From an uncultured Mailhella sp. (GTDB taxonomy: Bacteria > Desulfobacterota > Desulfovibrionia > Desulfovibrionales > Desulfovibrionaceae): DNA of 13,177 bases. Positions within the stretch are counted from its first letter, which is position 1; every line of letters begins with the position of its first letter. A program made the position numbers and the translations under genes. The notes under the pieces are model-generated. The model was not told the DNA's origin. It ran no database searches and saw only the letters and a list, made by a program, of their open reading frames with translations. The stretch is taken from assembly GCA_948482415.1 (NCBI GenBank), contig CAOMFZ010000041.1, positions 1 to 13,177 of the forward strand, in the 5' to 3' direction. Positions 1 through 7,522 of the stretch are shown in pieces.

Positions 1-43
1 GGCGTTATCCCTTGATTAAATTCTATTCCTATTGTGTTTTCAT

Positions 44-1345
44 TTATTTCTCTTCAAGAACTTCAATATGTCTTGTCAGGTACATGATGACATAAAGGAC
101 GAGTACCAGCAAAAGAGTTCCTGTAATCAACGCATATTGTTCCATTTTTAAAATGGAATACAAGACAGCATAAATTCCCGATAAAAAGACGAACATTCCG
201 AGTCCGTATTTATTATTGGCAGTGACAGCCTTTATATACAACGAATTTGGGATAACAACCATTAACGCGGCTATGATATACGCCGTACCAAAACTGAAAT
301 ATTCTGACATGGAAAGCAAAACCAAATAAAACAAGACAAGCGAAAATCCTACCACACCGTACTGGACATAGTGTGTATAGCGTTTGCTTGTTATTTCAAA
401 GAGATAAACAACAAACAGACTGAGCATGATAAAGAGCATACTGTATTTTACTGCCCGCATCACTTGTCTGTAATGCGTCACTCCTTCATATAAATCCACG
501 CCGATTCGTCCCTCGTCCATATCACCGTAAGAGCCGCCGTCTACAAAAACCTGCTTATAATTTCTGACAAAGGAAGATATTTCCCACTCGGCTTTAAAGC
601 CGTTTTCATCAATGACTTTCGTATTGGGCAGAATACCGTAAAACTTTGGAGCTTTCCAGGAAGAACTGACTTCAAAACGGTTATTCTTTCCAAAAGGAAG
701 AATATTAATTCCCTCATTTCCTCTTAAACTTAATTTAACTGAAAAATGGATTTTTTCCTTTTGGTTAAGGTCTTGCTGTATAGTTCCTGAAATCCCTGTA
801 TTTATTCCGTGCTGTGCAAGCCCGGTTCCTGATTCCATCTCTATATTTTCTCCCTCAATGCTGAACTCTTCAACTTTCATAATGGATTTTGTATCGGTTA
901 TGCCGAGACCTGCGCCGACACCATAGGAAAACGTTTCAGCAGAAGTTGTTACACAGGGGAAAGTTCCTGATAAAACAATATCCCCGTTATAGACAGTTGT
1001 TTTGTATATGCCGCGTTCCCGCACTTCATCGTTTAAATGCACTTTTACATTCAGCTCGTCAGGAAGTATAACCAAATTTTTGACAATTTTTCTTCTGGCT
1101 TCTTTTTCCAGCTTATCATCATAATATATTTCGCTGTCATCAAAAGGAACGGTCAGAAAAATTCCGGCAATGGTTTGTTTTCTCCCCCACTCATTGCCAA
1201 GTTCTTCCACCATATTTCTATAGGAATACTCTCTGTCATCAACTATTGTGTTGATAAAAAATACAGGAATCTGCAATAATATGGCAAGCACAAAAATAAA
1301 AACGATTTTTTTGACGAGCGAGTTATTATTTTTCAAACTAATCAT
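44..1345 (-). CDS. creD: CreD-like inner membrane protein
   Basis: A 433-residue membrane protein of the CreD family (E. coli CreD is about 450 residues). One N-terminal membrane helix lies at about residues 13-33. A large, probably periplasmic domain spans about 34-300, and a C-terminal bundle of about five helices lies near 301-317, 328-347, 353-372, 382-398 and 402-423. The segment GVDLYEGVTHYRQVMRAVKY (282-301) and the following YLFEIT...VQYG...LLSMSEYFSFGTAYIIA match the conserved CreD core as I know it. The ATG is preceded by a GAAGGG ribosome site five bases away. CreD expression in enterobacteria answers to CreBC and affects the envelope and beta-lactam tolerance; no creB or creC is present here, so its role is open. 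It lies 3' of the methyltransferase gene but behind a hairpin terminator, so it may be transcribed separately or only by readthrough. The family call is firm and the function is not. Confidence 0.9.
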   Translation of the reverse strand: MISLKNNNSLVKKIVFIFVLAILLQIPVFFINTIVDDREYSYRNMVEELGNEWGRKQTIAGIFLTVPFDDSEIYYDDKLEKEARRKIVKNLVILPDELNVKVHLNDEVRERGIYKTTVYNGDIVLSGTFPCVTTSAETFSYGVGAGLGITDTKSIMKVEEFSIEGENIEMESGTGLAQHGINTGISGTIQQDLNQKEKIHFSVKLSLRGNEGINILPFGKNNRFEVSSSWKAPKFYGILPNTKVIDENGFKAEWEISSFVRNYKQVFVDGGSYGDMDEGRIGVDLYEGVTHYRQVMRAVKYSMLFIMLSLFVVYLFEITSKRYTHYVQYGVVGFSLVLFYLVLLSMSEYFSFGTAYIIAALMVVIPNSLYIKAVTANNKYGLGMFVFLSGIYAVLYSILKMEQYALITGTLLLVLVLYVIMYLTRHIEVLEEK

Positions 1346-1375
1346 GGTTTCCCTTCTGAAATTCGGTATAAAAAC

Positions 1376-1396
1376 GGCTTCGCCGCCTTCGGCGGC
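1376..1396 (-). other. GC-rich hairpin pair just upstream of creD
   Basis: On the minus strand a six-base-pair stem GCCGCC/GGCGGC with loop GAA (1382-1396) overlaps a smaller stem CGGC/GCCG with loop GAA that is followed directly by TTTTTAT. The two cannot form together. The smaller one resembles a weak intrinsic terminator and the larger one would block it. This could simply be a second, tandem terminator element, or it could tune entry into creD, whose ATG lies about 30 bases further on. The base pairing is visible; any regulatory role is inference. Confidence 0.4.
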
Positions 1397-1447
1397 AAAA
1401 AATAAAATCCCTCACAGAACAAAACAATGAAAGGGATTTTATTTTTT
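1397..1447 (-). terminator. Intrinsic terminator after the methyltransferase gene
   Basis: Positions 1397-1412 and 1432-1447 form a 16-base-pair inverted repeat (arms AAAAAATAAAATCCCT and AGGGATTTTATTTTTT) around an approximately 19-base loop. Read on the minus strand, the AGGGA half runs straight into an A/T tail that acts as the U-tract. It starts at the last base of the methyltransferase stop codon. The near symmetry means it could also work in the plus direction, but no plus-strand gene needs it. Confidence 0.8.
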
Positions 1448-2187
1448 CAAATCCTGAAACGAGCTGTTTCGCTGTATGCAGGACACTGTTCGAGTTTACG
1501 CTGTTCGTTTTTGATAAAATCACCTATTCCGGTGACCGGCGGTGCATTAAAGGTTAAATTATAACCAATTAAAGCCCCAAACGGTACATAAGAAACTGAA
1601 TTATTAAAAAACTCCAATTTTTTTGGCGCAAAACGCGGCACAAACCCCGTGCTGGCAAAACGAACCCGCCCCCTGAAAGAACGTGCGGCAGCCGAGCCTG
1701 CAATATAGGATTGACATTCCCGCCACAAGGAATAGGGATTGTAAAATTTTCCCTGATATTTTGCCCTGTTCAGCGAAAAATTATTTTTGGCAAGAATAAT
1801 CACACTGGAACGCGCCACACGGCAAAGTTCCGGAAAAATTTTTTTAAAAAATAAATTTCCCTGCAAACAACCGGGCATGCCATATTGAGAATAATAGTGA
1901 GAGCCTGCATACAAAGAAAAAAAGGCATATTCAAAGCTGTCATCTTCAAAGGGCAGATAATCAGCCTTGCCCACCTGATAGGAAATACGGGGACCGGAAC
2001 GCTGTAAAGCTTCTTCAATAGCACGGTGATTTTCTTCACACACAGTCACATCCAGCCCGCTGTCCCAAAAAAATTCCGGAAAAAGCGGAGAATGCAGCCC
2101 TACATGCAAAACCTGTGCTCCACGCCGCTGCCAATCTTCCATCAGCGATTTTACAAGACGTATTTCTGCTTTATTATACCATGCCAT
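1447..2187 (-). CDS. Class I SAM-dependent methyltransferase-like protein
   Basis: A 246-residue soluble protein. The N-terminal half looks like a Rossmann-type methyltransferase: strand 1 QVLHVG (25-30), strand 2 LDVTVCEEN with a possible ribose-binding acid E51/E52, and the typical post-motif ADYLPFEDDSFEYAFFS (75-91) that precedes strand 4. The glycine-rich motif I is degenerate (VLHVGLHSP instead of the usual xGxGxG), so SAM binding is not certain. The C-terminal third (about 150-246) shows no motif I recognise, and the substrate is unknown. The ATG at 2187 has no clear Shine-Dalgarno sequence. The gene lies 68 bases after the small protein gene in the same direction and ends in a strong terminator, so it is the likely last gene of the LOG-tadA unit. 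Confidence 0.72.
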   Translation of the reverse strand: MAWYNKAEIRLVKSLMEDWQRRGAQVLHVGLHSPLFPEFFWDSGLDVTVCEENHRAIEEALQRSGPRISYQVGKADYLPFEDDSFEYAFFSLYAGSHYYSQYGMPGCLQGNLFFKKIFPELCRVARSSVIILAKNNFSLNRAKYQGKFYNPYSLWRECQSYIAGSAAARSFRGRVRFASTGFVPRFAPKKLEFFNNSVSYVPFGALIGYNLTFNAPPVTGIGDFIKNEQRKLEQCPAYSETARFRI

Positions 2188-2210
2188 ACGTTGAAAAATT
2201 TTTCTCAGCT

Positions 2211-2235
2211 AAAAAATTTGCAAAAAATTATGCAA
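2211..2235 (-). terminator. Possible weak terminator between the small gene and the methyltransferase gene
   Basis: On the minus strand a five-base-pair stem TTGCA/TGCAA (2231-2235 with 2218-2222) is followed by a run of Ts (complement of 2211-2216). The stem is short and has an eight-base loop, so it would be a leaky terminator at best. The rest of the 68-base gap is AT-rich and holds no clear promoter or ribosome site. Confidence 0.25.
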
Positions 2236-2255
2236 TAAACATATAAAGCAAAAAC

Positions 2256-2558
2256 TTATTCTTCTTCTGCTTCAACTTCTTTTATCCAGCGATTGAGTGT
2301 TTCGGCAATGATTTTACCCTGCCGAATACTGGAAATATTGAATTTTGCCTGCTGACGAAATTCTCCGCCAATTTTTTTATAGCGGCGGATAGTAAATTTA
2401 TCCGGACCATAATCATCAGCATCAGCAATATATTCTTTATAGCGAAAGAAAATAGTTGTATTTAATCCTTTTGATAAAATTTCTTTATCAACTTCTTTAA
2501 CCAGTAAAACTCCGTCTTCTTCATAATTTATTGTAATTTCATCAATAGTACTGCTCAT
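2256..2558 (-). CDS. Small conserved-looking protein, unknown function
   Basis: A 100-residue acidic protein with no signal peptide or membrane segment. It has charged ends and a central core, FFRYKEYIADADDYGPDKFTIRRYKKIGGEF in outline, followed by a probable C-terminal helix (about 79-100) rich in E and K. The KFTIRRYKKIGGEFRQQAKFNIS stretch loosely recalls the single-stranded nucleic-acid-binding fold of PC4/YdbC proteins (DIRRYYKxxGEWxPxxKGIxL), but this is pattern resemblance only. Its start lies two bases after the tadA stop, and a possible AAGGA ribosome site sits inside the tadA 3' end about 12 bases upstream. The two are therefore almost surely co-transcribed. The tight link to a tRNA-editing enzyme would suit an RNA-related role, but that is speculation. 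Confidence 0.8.
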   Translation of the reverse strand: MSSTIDEITINYEEDGVLLVKEVDKEILSKGLNTTIFFRYKEYIADADDYGPDKFTIRRYKKIGGEFRQQAKFNISSIRQGKIIAETLNRWIKEVEAEEE

Positions 2559-2560
2559 TT

Positions 2561-3073
2561 CTATCGCTTTTCCTTAAAAAATTTTTGTAAAACGGCTATG
2601 GATTTTTCTGCCAGAACACCGCCGTAATGCCATGTATTTACACCAAGACTGGGGCAATTTAATCCCTCATAACAGGAACAAACTGCCCCGGCTCTTTTAT
2701 CATATGCACCAAAAACAAGACCTGCCAGCCGCGCTTCACGGACAGCACCTGTACACATTATACAAGGCTCTAATGTCACCACAAGAACACAGTCAGATAA
2801 ACGGTAATTTCCGCGTTTTTTTCCTGCCATGCGCAGGGCTGCAATTTCAGCATGGGCAGAGGGGTCACATTCTCCAATGCTCAAATTATGTGCCATTGCC
2901 AGAATATTTCCCTGCATGTCGCACACAAGCGCACCTACAGGAACTTCCCCTGCTTTTGCACCTTCTTCTGCCATATGAAGAGCCAATTCCATAAGCTTTT
3001 CCCATGTAAATCCATGCGGAGCCTGTGGAATTGGGCCCCAAGTTTCTGCAGCAGCAAAATCCTGTTCTTGCAT
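2561..3073 (-). CDS. tadA: tRNA-specific adenosine deaminase
   Basis: TadA deaminates adenosine 34 to inosine in the anticodon of tRNA-Arg(ACG), allowing wobble decoding. The 170-residue protein shows the complete cytidine-deaminase-type zinc site: HAE at 74-76 (zinc ligand H74, proton shuttle E76) and PCIMC at 103-107 (ligands C104 and C107). Other family hallmarks are EVPVGALV (43-50), ARLAGLVFGAYDKRAGA (114-130) and the C-terminal FFKEKR. It is slightly longer than typical because of about 20 extra N-terminal residues (MQEQDFAAAETWGPIPQAPH). No Shine-Dalgarno sequence precedes the ATG, which sits only four bases after the LOG-family stop, so translational coupling is likely. A later start at Met28 is possible but has no better ribosome site. 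The assignment is firm. Confidence 0.95.
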   Translation of the reverse strand: MQEQDFAAAETWGPIPQAPHGFTWEKLMELALHMAEEGAKAGEVPVGALVCDMQGNILAMAHNLSIGECDPSAHAEIAALRMAGKKRGNYRLSDCVLVVTLEPCIMCTGAVREARLAGLVFGAYDKRAGAVCSCYEGLNCPSLGVNTWHYGGVLAEKSIAVLQKFFKEKR

Positions 3074-3077
3074 TTTA

Positions 3078-3761
3078 TTATTGGAATTGTCTGTAACCTT
3101 TTTCTAATGCGCGGTAATCCTTGATAACTTTCATAACTTCTTCAGGAGTATCACAAACGGTGAGCATTTCAACTTCACTTTCGCTGAGATATCCGCGGGA
3201 AACCATCTGCGCACGAATCCAGTCAATCATGCCTTTCCAATAGGTGCTGTCATATAAAATAATAGGGAATTTGCTGATTTTATGGGTTTGTACCAAAACA
3301 GCAGCTTCAAAAAGTTCGTCAAGCGTACCAAAACCGCCAGGCATAACAACATATGCAAAAGCATATTTTACAAACATCAGTTTACGCAAAAAGAAGTATC
3401 TGAAATTACAGCGAAGGGTAAGGTATGGATTAGGCTCTTGTTCATGAGGCAATTCAATATGCAGACCGACAGAAACACCATTTGCTTCTTTTGCACCTCT
3501 GTTGCCGGCTTCCATGTAACCGGGACCGCCGCCGGTAATAACGCCGCAGCCTAATTCTGTGATTTGTTTTGCAATAGTTCTGGCTGCCTGATACAAGGGT
3601 TCCGTTTCTTTAGAACGGGCAGAACCGAAAATAGAAACACAGGGAGGAAGACCTTTTAATGTATCAAACCCGTCTACAAGTTCGCCAAGCATTCTAAAAA
3701 CACGCCAAGATTCTTGGTTAATAGTGTTATCAACTTGATATTGATCTAAGTTTCTAAACAT
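3078..3761 (-). CDS. LOG-family (TIGR00730-type) nucleotide phosphoribohydrolase
   Basis: A 227-residue Rossmann-like protein with the two LOG hallmarks: GGGPGYMEAGNRGA (77-90) and PGGFGTLDELFE (141-152), plus the conserved arginine/lysine segment RKLMFVKYA (126-134) between them. LOG enzymes cleave cytokinin or purine/pyrimidine nucleoside 5'-monophosphates to base and ribose 5-phosphate; several bacterial members act in nucleotide salvage. Older annotations call this family lysine decarboxylase, which is not supported. The ATG at 3761 has a GAGAGG ribosome site eight bases upstream and follows a good sigma-70-type promoter. It is the first gene of the minus-strand unit LOG-tadA-small protein-methyltransferase. 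The exact substrate cannot be read from the sequence. Confidence 0.9.
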   Translation of the reverse strand: MFRNLDQYQVDNTINQESWRVFRMLGELVDGFDTLKGLPPCVSIFGSARSKETEPLYQAARTIAKQITELGCGVITGGGPGYMEAGNRGAKEANGVSVGLHIELPHEQEPNPYLTLRCNFRYFFLRKLMFVKYAFAYVVMPGGFGTLDELFEAAVLVQTHKISKFPIILYDSTYWKGMIDWIRAQMVSRGYLSESEVEMLTVCDTPEEVMKVIKDYRALEKGYRQFQ

Positions 3762-3792
3762 GCATAATACCTCTCATGTGAAATTTGTTTTT

Positions 3793-3821
3793 AATATATA
3801 AAGAAAAAGAATTAAAATCAA
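3793..3821 (-). promoter_or_regulatory. Sigma-70-type promoter for the LOG-tadA unit
   Basis: On the minus strand TTGATT (3816-3821) and TATATT (3793-3798) are separated by 17 bases. The predicted start is near 3786, giving a leader of about 25 bases that contains the ribosome site. The region is very AT-rich, so chance matches are likely, but spacing and position are right. Confidence 0.55.
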
Positions 3822-3848
3822 TCAAATTTTAAATTTTTTGCAAAACAC

Positions 3849-3877
3849 TTTTCAAAGCTGGAAAAATGACATATAAT
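3849..3877 (+). promoter_or_regulatory. Sigma-70-type promoter for the beta-CASP/rsmD/coaD/miaA operon
   Basis: A perfect TATAAT box (3872-3877) is preceded at exactly 17 bases by TTTTCA (3849-3854), a four-of-six match to TTGACA. The predicted start is near 3884, leaving a leader of about 40 bases with AAGGAG (3911-3916) seven bases before the GTG start at 3924. It is divergent from the minus-strand promoter at 3793-3821. Confidence 0.65.
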
Positions 3878-3923
3878 ACAATAATGTTATAAATCATTAA
3901 CCTAAAGACTAAGGAGAGTTTTT

Positions 3924-5558
3924 GTGAAAGTTCAATTTTTAGGGGCTGCACAAACAGTAACAGGCTCCTGCCACATTATTGAAGCAGCAGGACACAGATT
4001 TGCTGTTGACTGCGGAATGCATCAAGGTAACAAAGCAATTGAAGAAAGAAACTTTAACACTGAGCTTTATAATCCGGATTCTATAGAATTTATTCTCCTT
4101 ACCCATGCGCATATTGACCACTCCGGGCTTATCCCCCGTATTGCCGCTCAAGGTTTTAAAGGAACTGTTTATTGTACTGCTCCAACCCTTGAATTTGTAA
4201 AGCTTATGCTCGAAGACAGCGCGCACATTCAGGAAATGGAATATACCTGGCGTGAAAAGCAAAGAGGCAGAAAAGGAAAAAAGAAAAAAGACGACCTCTT
4301 GTACAGCGTTGAAGAAGCACAGGCATGTATGAACCAATTCCGCGCTGTTACTTTCAACCAAACCTTTGAGCCCGCTCCTAATATCAAAGTTACTTATAAA
4401 TATGCCGCCCATATTTTAGGGGCTGCTTTTATTGTTATTGATATTACTGAAAACGGTGAAACAAAACGGCTTACATTCTCAGGTGACCTTGGCAGACATG
4501 AAAACATGCTGCTGCATGACCCTCAGCCGCTTGAAAGAACTGACTATTTATTCCTTGAATCCACATACGGCAACAGGAACCATAAAGATGATGAAAACAG
4601 CCTTGATGAGCTTGCCAAAGCCATTGAACGCAGTTACCGACTGGGCGGTAAAGTTATTATCCCAACCTTTGCAGTAGAAAGAGCACAGGAAATTCTCTAT
4701 TGCTTATATTTACTGCACCGCCGCGGACTTGTTCCCCACAATATGCCTATTTATCTGGACAGCCCGCTGGCAATTAAAGCTACAGAAGTTTTTGAAAAAT
4801 ATAAAAACGATTTAGAATACGATGAAATTAAAAACGATTTGCCTCCTATTGCTGATTTTGATTTCCAAATCAATTACACTTTGAACACTGAAGAATCCCA
4901 AGCCCTCAACGCTATGGACGGTCCTGCCATTATTCTTTCAGCAAGCGGCATGTGCAACGCAGGCCGTATCAAACACCACTTGAAACACAATATCTGGCGT
5001 CCGGAAACGTCCATTGTTTTTGTCGGCTTCCAGGCTGTTGGTACTCTTGGCCGTAAAATTGTTGAAGGTGCGTCCATCGTTAACATTATGAATAACGATT
5101 TAAACGTCTCTGCAAAAATTTACACCATTAACGGATTTTCAGCGCATGCAGGTCAAAAGCAGCTCCTTGAATGGGTAAGCACCATTTATAAATGCCACCC
5201 TCAAGTTATCCTTGTGCACGGTGAAAAAGAATCTCAGGAAGAATTAGGCAGACTCATCAAAGAACAATATAATCTTGATGTAACTATCCCTGCCTACCTT
5301 GACGAAATTGAACTCACAGCCAGGGCAAGCGAAGAAGAAGCTGCTTCCGCAGTTCCTGCACCTGCTCTTACCATTACCAAGCACACCATGCCAAAACTCG
5401 ACTGGCAGTTTGTTTGTGATGACCTTGATCTTCGTATTAAGCAGCTCCATACCAAGCTTGGTCAAGTTCAGGAACGCTCCTGGGAAGACCAGACTGAAGT
5501 ACTTGATAAGATTGCAAAGCTCAATAACGACCTTTACAAGCTTATTGCACAATTATAA
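3924..5558 (+). CDS. Beta-CASP metallo-beta-lactamase-fold RNase-like protein
   Basis: A 544-residue protein of the CPSF73/KH-less RNA-processing metallohydrolase group. The zinc-binding motif HAHIDHSG is at 61-68, the motif 3 histidine at H163 (AHILGA), motif 4 at FSGDLGR (185-191), and ESTYGNR at 212-218. The beta-CASP cap carries PTFAVERAQE (247-256) and LSASGMCNAGRIKHHL (338-353). The last zinc histidines are H408 in FSAHAGQ and H432 in VHGE. The set is complete, so an active endo/exoribonuclease is expected. A Lys/Arg-rich stretch, RGRKGKKKKDD (114-124), is inserted in the lactamase half and could contact RNA. Residues about 465-544 form an Ala/Glu-rich linker and a probable helical tail beyond the usual core. 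The start is GTG, supported by AAGGAG seven bases upstream and by MKVQFLGAA matching the family's first strand. It leads the operon with rsmD. Confidence 0.92.
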   Translation: MKVQFLGAAQTVTGSCHIIEAAGHRFAVDCGMHQGNKAIEERNFNTELYNPDSIEFILLTHAHIDHSGLIPRIAAQGFKGTVYCTAPTLEFVKLMLEDSAHIQEMEYTWREKQRGRKGKKKKDDLLYSVEEAQACMNQFRAVTFNQTFEPAPNIKVTYKYAAHILGAAFIVIDITENGETKRLTFSGDLGRHENMLLHDPQPLERTDYLFLESTYGNRNHKDDENSLDELAKAIERSYRLGGKVIIPTFAVERAQEILYCLYLLHRRGLVPHNMPIYLDSPLAIKATEVFEKYKNDLEYDEIKNDLPPIADFDFQINYTLNTEESQALNAMDGPAIILSASGMCNAGRIKHHLKHNIWRPETSIVFVGFQAVGTLGRKIVEGASIVNIMNNDLNVSAKIYTINGFSAHAGQKQLLEWVSTIYKCHPQVILVHGEKESQEELGRLIKEQYNLDVTIPAYLDEIELTARASEEEAASAVPAPALTITKHTMPKLDWQFVCDDLDLRIKQLHTKLGQVQERSWEDQTEVLDKIAKLNNDLYKLIAQL

Positions 5559-5566
5559 GGAAATAT

Positions 5567-6124
5567 ATGAAAATCATTGCAGGTGCATTGAAAGGACGCA
5601 CCTTAAAAACAGTGAGTGGTCCCGGATACAGACCGGCAATGGGGAAAGTAAGGGAATCCTTGTTTTCCCTGCTTGAAGCCCGCGGCGTGATTTGGGCTGA
5701 AAGCATTATTCTCGATTTATTTGCAGGCAGCGGCTCTTTGGCGTTTGAAGCCATTAGCCGCGGCGTGCAAAAAGCATATTTTGTGGAAAAAGACCCAAAA
5801 GCTGCTGCCTGCATTGCAAATAATGCCGGCACGCTGGGCATTAGTGAAAAATGCATTATTGCCACAGAAGATGCCGTAAAATTTGCAGGAAAAAGACCAA
5901 CAGAAAATGTTTCTGTTGTTTTTATAGATCCGCCCTATGCTGAAAATCTTTTGCCCCAGACCCTCAAAAATCTTCTGCGCCGCGAATGGCTTGAGGACGG
6001 AGCTTTTGTTATTGCAGAAGTGGAAAAAAATCTCAAAATAAATCCTGAAAGTTTTGAGGGGCTGACTCTTGAACTGGATAGAAATTACGGCTCAACAAGG
6101 ATAATTATATGGTACAAAGAATAG
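5567..6124 (+). CDS. rsmD: 16S rRNA (guanine(966)-N2)-methyltransferase
   Basis: RsmD methylates G966 of 16S rRNA in the small subunit using SAM. The 185-residue protein has the expected length and the order MKIIAGALKGRTLK (1-14), YRPAMGKVRESLFSLL (21-36, the conserved RP..VRE..F box), SAM motif I DLFAGSG (50-56), the acidic strand-2 end VEKD (73-76) and the catalytic N-methyltransferase motif DPPY (121-124). The ATG is nine bases after the previous stop, with AAGGA overlapping that stop codon at a five-base spacing. It overlaps coaD by 16 bases; rsmD-coaD adjacency is widespread in bacteria and supports both names. Confidence 0.95.
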   Translation: MKIIAGALKGRTLKTVSGPGYRPAMGKVRESLFSLLEARGVIWAESIILDLFAGSGSLAFEAISRGVQKAYFVEKDPKAAACIANNAGTLGISEKCIIATEDAVKFAGKRPTENVSVVFIDPPYAENLLPQTLKNLLRREWLEDGAFVIAEVEKNLKINPESFEGLTLELDRNYGSTRIIIWYKE

Positions 6125-6612
6125 GTATTTATGCAGGAACTTTTGACCCTATTCATAACGGACATATAAGTATTATCACCAGAAGCCTTCTCCTTTTAGA
6201 CAAGCTTATTGTGGGGGTGGCGAATGATTCAGGAAAAAAAACGCTCTTTTCCCTTGATGAACGGGTACAGCTGACTCGTGATTTTTTTCAGACAACCCCC
6301 TATAAAGAACAGATTATTGTTGAGCCTTTTGACGGTTTACTCGCAGAATACGCCCAAAAGCGCGGTGCCATTGCCATTGTCAGAGGTCTTCGGGCTATTT
6401 CTGATTTTGACTATGAATTTCAAATGGCACTCATGAACAGAAAACTCTCTCCCTCTATTCAAACGATCTTTCTCATGGCTGATTTTAGTCTCATGTATGT
6501 CAGCTCCACCAATTTAAAGACTGTGGCAAGTTTAGGCGGAGATATTTCCGATTTAACGCCTCCCAATATCTGGCAGGCTCTCTGCAAAAAATATCAGCAT
6601 GCCCATGAATAA
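6109..6612 (+). CDS. coaD: Phosphopantetheine adenylyltransferase
   Basis: CoaD transfers AMP from ATP to 4'-phosphopantetheine, the penultimate step of coenzyme A synthesis, in the cytoplasm. The 167-residue protein carries the nucleotidyltransferase signature GTFDPIHNGH (10-19, the (T/H)xGH motif), the RGLRAISDFDYEFQMALMNR block (92-111) and the second ATP motif VSSTNLK (131-137), equivalent to ISSSxxK. The ATG lies 16 bases inside the rsmD 3' end with AAGGAT seven bases upstream, and its own 3' end overlaps miaA by 14 bases, so translation is probably coupled along the operon. Confidence 0.96.
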   Translation: MVQRIGIYAGTFDPIHNGHISIITRSLLLLDKLIVGVANDSGKKTLFSLDERVQLTRDFFQTTPYKEQIIVEPFDGLLAEYAQKRGAIAIVRGLRAISDFDYEFQMALMNRKLSPSIQTIFLMADFSLMYVSSTNLKTVASLGGDISDLTPPNIWQALCKKYQHAHE

Positions 6613-7522
6613 AGTTATCTGCATTATGGGACCCACGGGCGCAGGAAAAACTGCCCAATCACTGGCCATGGCAAAGGCAAACCTGCCCATATGCATTATC
6701 AATGCGGATTCCCGTCAATTATATAAGGACTTTCCCATTATTTCAGCTCAGCCCAGTGAAGAAGAAAAATCCATTTGTCCCCATAAACTTTTTGGTTATT
6801 TGGAAACAAAAGAAGCAAGTTCTGCAGGTGTTTGGCTTGAAAGAGCAAAAAAAGAAATAGAATGTGCCCATGCAGGCGGACAAATTCCTGTTTTCGTGGG
6901 CGGTACAGGTTTTTATTTTCGGGCTTTATTTGACGGAATAGCAGAAATTCCTGGCATTCCGGAGGAAATTCACGAGCATTTTATCAGGGAAATTACTGAA
7001 AAAGGCAGTCAGGCTTTATACGAAGAACTGCAAAAAATTGATACCGAATACGCCCAAAAAATTCATTTTAATGATAAACAGCGCATTGCCCGTGCTTTGG
7101 AAGTTTTCACTGCCACAGGGAAAAAATTCAGCGACTGGCACAAAGAAACGCCGCAAGCGACCCAATACGATGTCCTGCGCATTGGCATTGGTCTGCCTTT
7201 AGACGAGCTTGCCCCCATTCTCTATAAGCGCACAGCGATTATGCTTGAAAACGGCGCATTGGAAGAAGCAAAAAAAGCTCTTGAAAATTGCCCTGATATC
7301 ACCGCACCCGGCTGGACAGGCATAGGCTGTATTGAATTAGCCAATTATCTTTTAAAAAAATACAGTTTGGAAGAATGTCAAACCCTATGGAATAAAAATA
7401 CGCGTGCCTATGCAAAACGGCAGTGGACATGGTTCAGAGCTGATACTCGCATACACTGGTTCAGACCGGAAGAACAAAGCCTGCCGAGCGTTCTTGAGTT
7501 TTTAGAGCATTTCCGAAAATAG
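6599..7522 (+). CDS. miaA: tRNA dimethylallyltransferase
   Basis: MiaA adds a dimethylallyl group to N6 of A37 in tRNAs that read UNN codons. The 307-residue protein has the P-loop GPTGAGKT (11-18), the DSRQLYKD loop (37-44), the core GGTGFYFRAL (101-110) and the tRNA-binding NDKQRIARALEVF (158-170), all in order and near normal length. The segment after DSRQLYKD reads FPIISAQPS instead of the common DIGTAKPS, a variant I associate with Desulfovibrio-type sequences (from memory). Two in-frame starts, ATG 6599 and ATG 6605, are two codons apart and neither has a clear ribosome site; coupling with coaD is likely. The final codons LEHFRK and the stop lie within the end of the repeat element at 7501-7640. 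Confidence 0.95.
   Translation: MPMNKVICIMGPTGAGKTAQSLAMAKANLPICIINADSRQLYKDFPIISAQPSEEEKSICPHKLFGYLETKEASSAGVWLERAKKEIECAHAGGQIPVFVGGTGFYFRALFDGIAEIPGIPEEIHEHFIREITEKGSQALYEELQKIDTEYAQKIHFNDKQRIARALEVFTATGKKFSDWHKETPQATQYDVLRIGIGLPLDELAPILYKRTAIMLENGALEEAKKALENCPDITAPGWTGIGCIELANYLLKKYSLEECQTLWNKNTRAYAKRQWTWFRADTRIHWFRPEEQSLPSVLEFLEHFRK

Noticed and set aside
3078..3761. Lysine decarboxylase annotation for the LOG-family gene
   Set aside because: PGGFGTLDELFE and GGGPGYMEAGNRGA are LOG phosphoribohydrolase motifs; there is no PLP-decarboxylase feature.
3939..4412. 157-residue minus-strand frame inside the beta-CASP gene
   Set aside because: It is a shadow of a clearly coding frame with all catalytic motifs; no start signal or family resemblance.
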